Part shown: positions 5,261-6,875 of the stretch, in pieces | Layout of the letters: the number at the start of each line of letters is the position of its first letter | Position numbering within the stretch: position 1 is the first letter of the stretch | NCBI GenBank assembly: GCA_024743015.1 | Contig: JANSXJ010000193.1 | Coordinates: forward strand, 1 to 6,875 | Source: Hyphomonas sp. | GTDB lineage: Bacteria > Pseudomonadota > Alphaproteobacteria > Caulobacterales > Hyphomonadaceae | Direction of reading: 5' to 3' | DNA: 6,875 bases | Translations under genes and position numbers: made by a program | The notes under the pieces: model-generated | The model's database searches: none | What the model saw: the letters and a program-made list of their open reading frames with translations, nothing else | Told to the model about the DNA's origin: nothing

Positions 5261-6875
5261 CTGGCCAGTCGACCTCGAAGCTCGATCGTTGGTGCATGTC
5301 CCGAGGCGCGAGACATCAGGACATCGGCGATCGTTGCGACGAGCTCTGGTCCGGCTATTGGCTTCTTCAAGGCGCGGTCTGCCCCCAAAGCGAGGCAATC
5401 CTGGCGCCGGGCGTCGGAAATGTCCGCCGTGAGCGCGACGATTGGCACCTGGGCATTCAGCCCGCCCCGACGACGCAAACCCTCGATGAAGCTCATGGCG
5501 TTTCCGTCAGGCAGGTGCAGGTCCGTCAAGACAACCTGAAACTCCGACAAGGAGGTGTAAGCCTCTGCGGCGTGGATCGTTCCAGCGTGGTGCACAGTCC
5601 AGCCCGCGCTTTCCAGAGCGTTGATGACAACCATGGCGGACGCTTCATGGTCTTCAACCAGGAGCACGTCGCCGAGCTGGAATTTCCCACGTTTTGGTTT
5701 GGCACGATCAATCCAGTTGGCACCCGTTTTCGCAGCGGCCGAGACGGGCACTGCGAGCGAAAACACGCTGCCGCCATGGGGATTTGCCGCATGGCGAAGC
5801 TGACCGCCAAGCGCGCTGGCCAGGGCGCGCGATATGCTGAGCCCCAGGCCCCAGCCTTTAACGCCTTCGACATCCGGGCCTTTTTCGAACACCCGCATGA
5901 ACCGCTCGCGTTGGTCATCCGACAAGCCGCGCCCAGTGTCTTTCACCGTCACATTCAGGCGCAAATCCCCGTCGACGTCTTGCGTCGTGAGCGTGACGCT
6001 CACTTCGCCTTCGCGGGTAAATTTCAGCGCGTTGGAGATCAGGTTGTTTGCGATCTGGCGCACCCGGCCAATATCGGTTTCAACCACATGTGGCCCTTCG
6101 GGGACAAAGCCGACACGGAAGGAAAGACCCCTCCGGGCCGCTTCAGTTGACCATAACCGACGCAAATCATCGGCAAGTTCCGACAAATCGGCGCGATCGC
6201 TGCGAACCGTAAGTTTTCCTGCTTCGAGACTGGCATAGTCTAGCGTATCGGTGAGAATCCGGTCCAGCGTCTGACTGGATCGAACAATCGTCTGCGCGAT
6301 GTCCTTGTTCTGCTCATCCTTCACGCGCGTCGAGAGCATCTCGGACAGACCCATAATTGCCGTCAGTGGCGTTCTGATTTCGTGCGCCAACGTGCCAAGC
6401 AGCGGGCTGGTCGCGCTTCTTTCAGCTGCAACATCCGGCGCTTCAAGGTCAGCCGCCTCAGGCACGATCGGTTGGTACTCTGCCTCGGCGCAGGATGCGA
6501 TCAGCGCGTCTTGCAGCTTTGCCGGGCTGAGAACGCCCTTGAAACGCTTGTCCTCGACGATGATACAGCCGCGATTGATCAGCTCGTTGATCTGAACGCC
6601 GGCCTTTTTGACGAATTCCTGAACCGTTGTGCTGGCCTTCACGATCAAAGCGCGCGCCGTAACCAGGTCTCCTATAGGCAGGCGCAGCATGCTCTCTTCG
6701 CCGCTGCTAATCGCGAACTCGAAGGCCATGACCCGGCTGATCAAGCCGGCGGGGCGTTTGTCTCGAACAAGAATGAAATAGTCTGCGTCTATGTCGCGTT
6801 TAAACAGATCAACGACCTGAGACAGCGGTGCTGACGCCGATATCGGTCTCGCGGTGTCGACAAAGTCGCCCAGAC
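5257..6875 (-). CDS. CBS-pair hybrid sensor histidine kinase (CBS-CBS-HisKA-HATPase_c-REC), 5' end beyond right edge
   Basis: The frame is open from the stop at 5257-5259 to the window edge, giving 538 visible residues; no start is needed inside the window. A TTG at 6744 could be taken as a start but cuts the first CBS motif in two. Using visible numbering, CBS1 is about 1-60 (LGDFVDTARPISASAPLSQV onward) and CBS2 about 64-125. The HisKA domain has phosphoacceptor H164 in HEIRTP. The HATPase_c domain has N-box N277/N281, G1 DTGRGL (312-317) and G2 GWGLGL (340-345). The C-terminal REC has acidic pair E407-D408, phosphoacceptor D451, T482 and K504. All catalytic residues are present and no membrane helix is seen, so it is probably a cytosolic kinase. 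CBS pairs bind adenine nucleotides or SAM, so the input may be energy or nucleotide state (inference). No HPt or partner regulator is in the window. It converges on the cyclophilin gene with a 4-bp overlap. Confidence 0.95.
   Translation of the reverse strand, partial: LGDFVDTARPISASAPLSQVVDLFKRDIDADYFILVRDKRPAGLISRVMAFEFAISSGEESMLRLPIGDLVTARALIVKASTTVQEFVKKAGVQINELINRGCIIVEDKRFKGVLSPAKLQDALIASCAEAEYQPIVPEAADLEAPDVAAERSATSPLLGTLAHEIRTPLTAIMGLSEMLSTRVKDEQNKDIAQTIVRSSQTLDRILTDTLDYASLEAGKLTVRSDRADLSELADDLRRLWSTEAARRGLSFRVGFVPEGPHVVETDIGRVRQIANNLISNALKFTREGEVSVTLTTQDVDGDLRLNVTVKDTGRGLSDDQRERFMRVFEKGPDVEGVKGWGLGLSISRALASALGGQLRHAANPHGGSVFSLAVPVSAAAKTGANWIDRAKPKRGKFQLGDVLLVEDHEASAMVVINALESAGWTVHHAGTIHAAEAYTSLSEFQVVLTDLHLPDGNAMSFIEGLRRRGGLNAQVPIVALTADISDARRQDCLALGADRALKKPIAGPELVATIADVLMSRASGHAPTIELRGRLAS

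Noticed and set aside
5254..5271. Hairpin CGACT/AGTCG spanning the shared stop codons as an intrinsic terminator
   Set aside because: The stem is only 5 bp with an 8-nt loop and there is no T-tract on either strand, so it does not meet the pattern of a rho-independent terminator.
4466..5398. A 310-codon minus-strand open frame antisense to the cyclophilin gene
   Set aside because: It crosses the ends of two firmly identified genes, has no family resemblance and no ribosome site; a codon-bias shadow.
5296..6150. A 284-codon plus-strand open frame antisense to the histidine kinase
   Set aside because: It lies wholly within the kinase and REC domains on the other strand and its translation shows no domain.

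Overview
This 6.9-kb window looks like ordinary chromosomal sequence from an alphaproteobacterium. It is tightly packed with moderately high GC. The gene complement is rdgB-hemW, a MoxR/CoxE-type VWA pair, a long-form exported cyclophilin and a hybrid histidine kinase, which points to the Caulobacterales/Rhodobacterales side of the class. The genus is not resolvable from this sequence. I see no mobile element, CRISPR array, tRNA, rRNA or prophage sequence.

Layout, left to right. (1) 1-103: the first 34 codons of a minus-strand gene leaving the left edge, encoding an N-terminal transmembrane segment. (2) 104-217: a divergent intergenic region with several small inverted repeats. (3) 218-1965, plus strand: rdgB (house-cleaning XTP/dITP pyrophosphatase) and hemW (radical-SAM heme chaperone), a coupled operon sharing one base. 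(4) 4241 down to 1956, minus strand: a MoxR-family AAA+ ATPase followed with zero spacing (TAG|ATG) by a CoxE-like VWA protein. The last 10 bp of the VWA gene overlap the end of hemW. (5) 4242-4366: a second divergent intergenic region with GACC/GGTC inverted repeats. (6) 4367-5260, plus strand: an exported, probably lipid-anchored, cyclophilin-type peptidyl-prolyl isomerase. (7) 6875 down to 5257, minus strand: a CBS-pair hybrid histidine kinase (CBS-CBS-HisKA-HATPase-REC). It runs off the right edge and shares a CTAG stop palindrome with the cyclophilin.

How the genes relate: rdgB-hemW is a widely conserved pair joining nucleotide-pool sanitation to heme delivery. The MoxR ATPase and VWA protein are expected to act together as an AAA+/MIDAS chaperone-type machine, but no client gene lies in the window. 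The cyclophilin acts in the periplasm or envelope, and the kinase is a soluble sensor probably reading adenine nucleotides through its CBS pair. Both convergent gene pairs overlap at their 3' ends, so neither has room for a conventional intergenic terminator. I found no clearly novel system. The points most worth a second look are the CBS-sensing hybrid kinase, the client-less MoxR/VWA pair and the two overlapping convergent ends.
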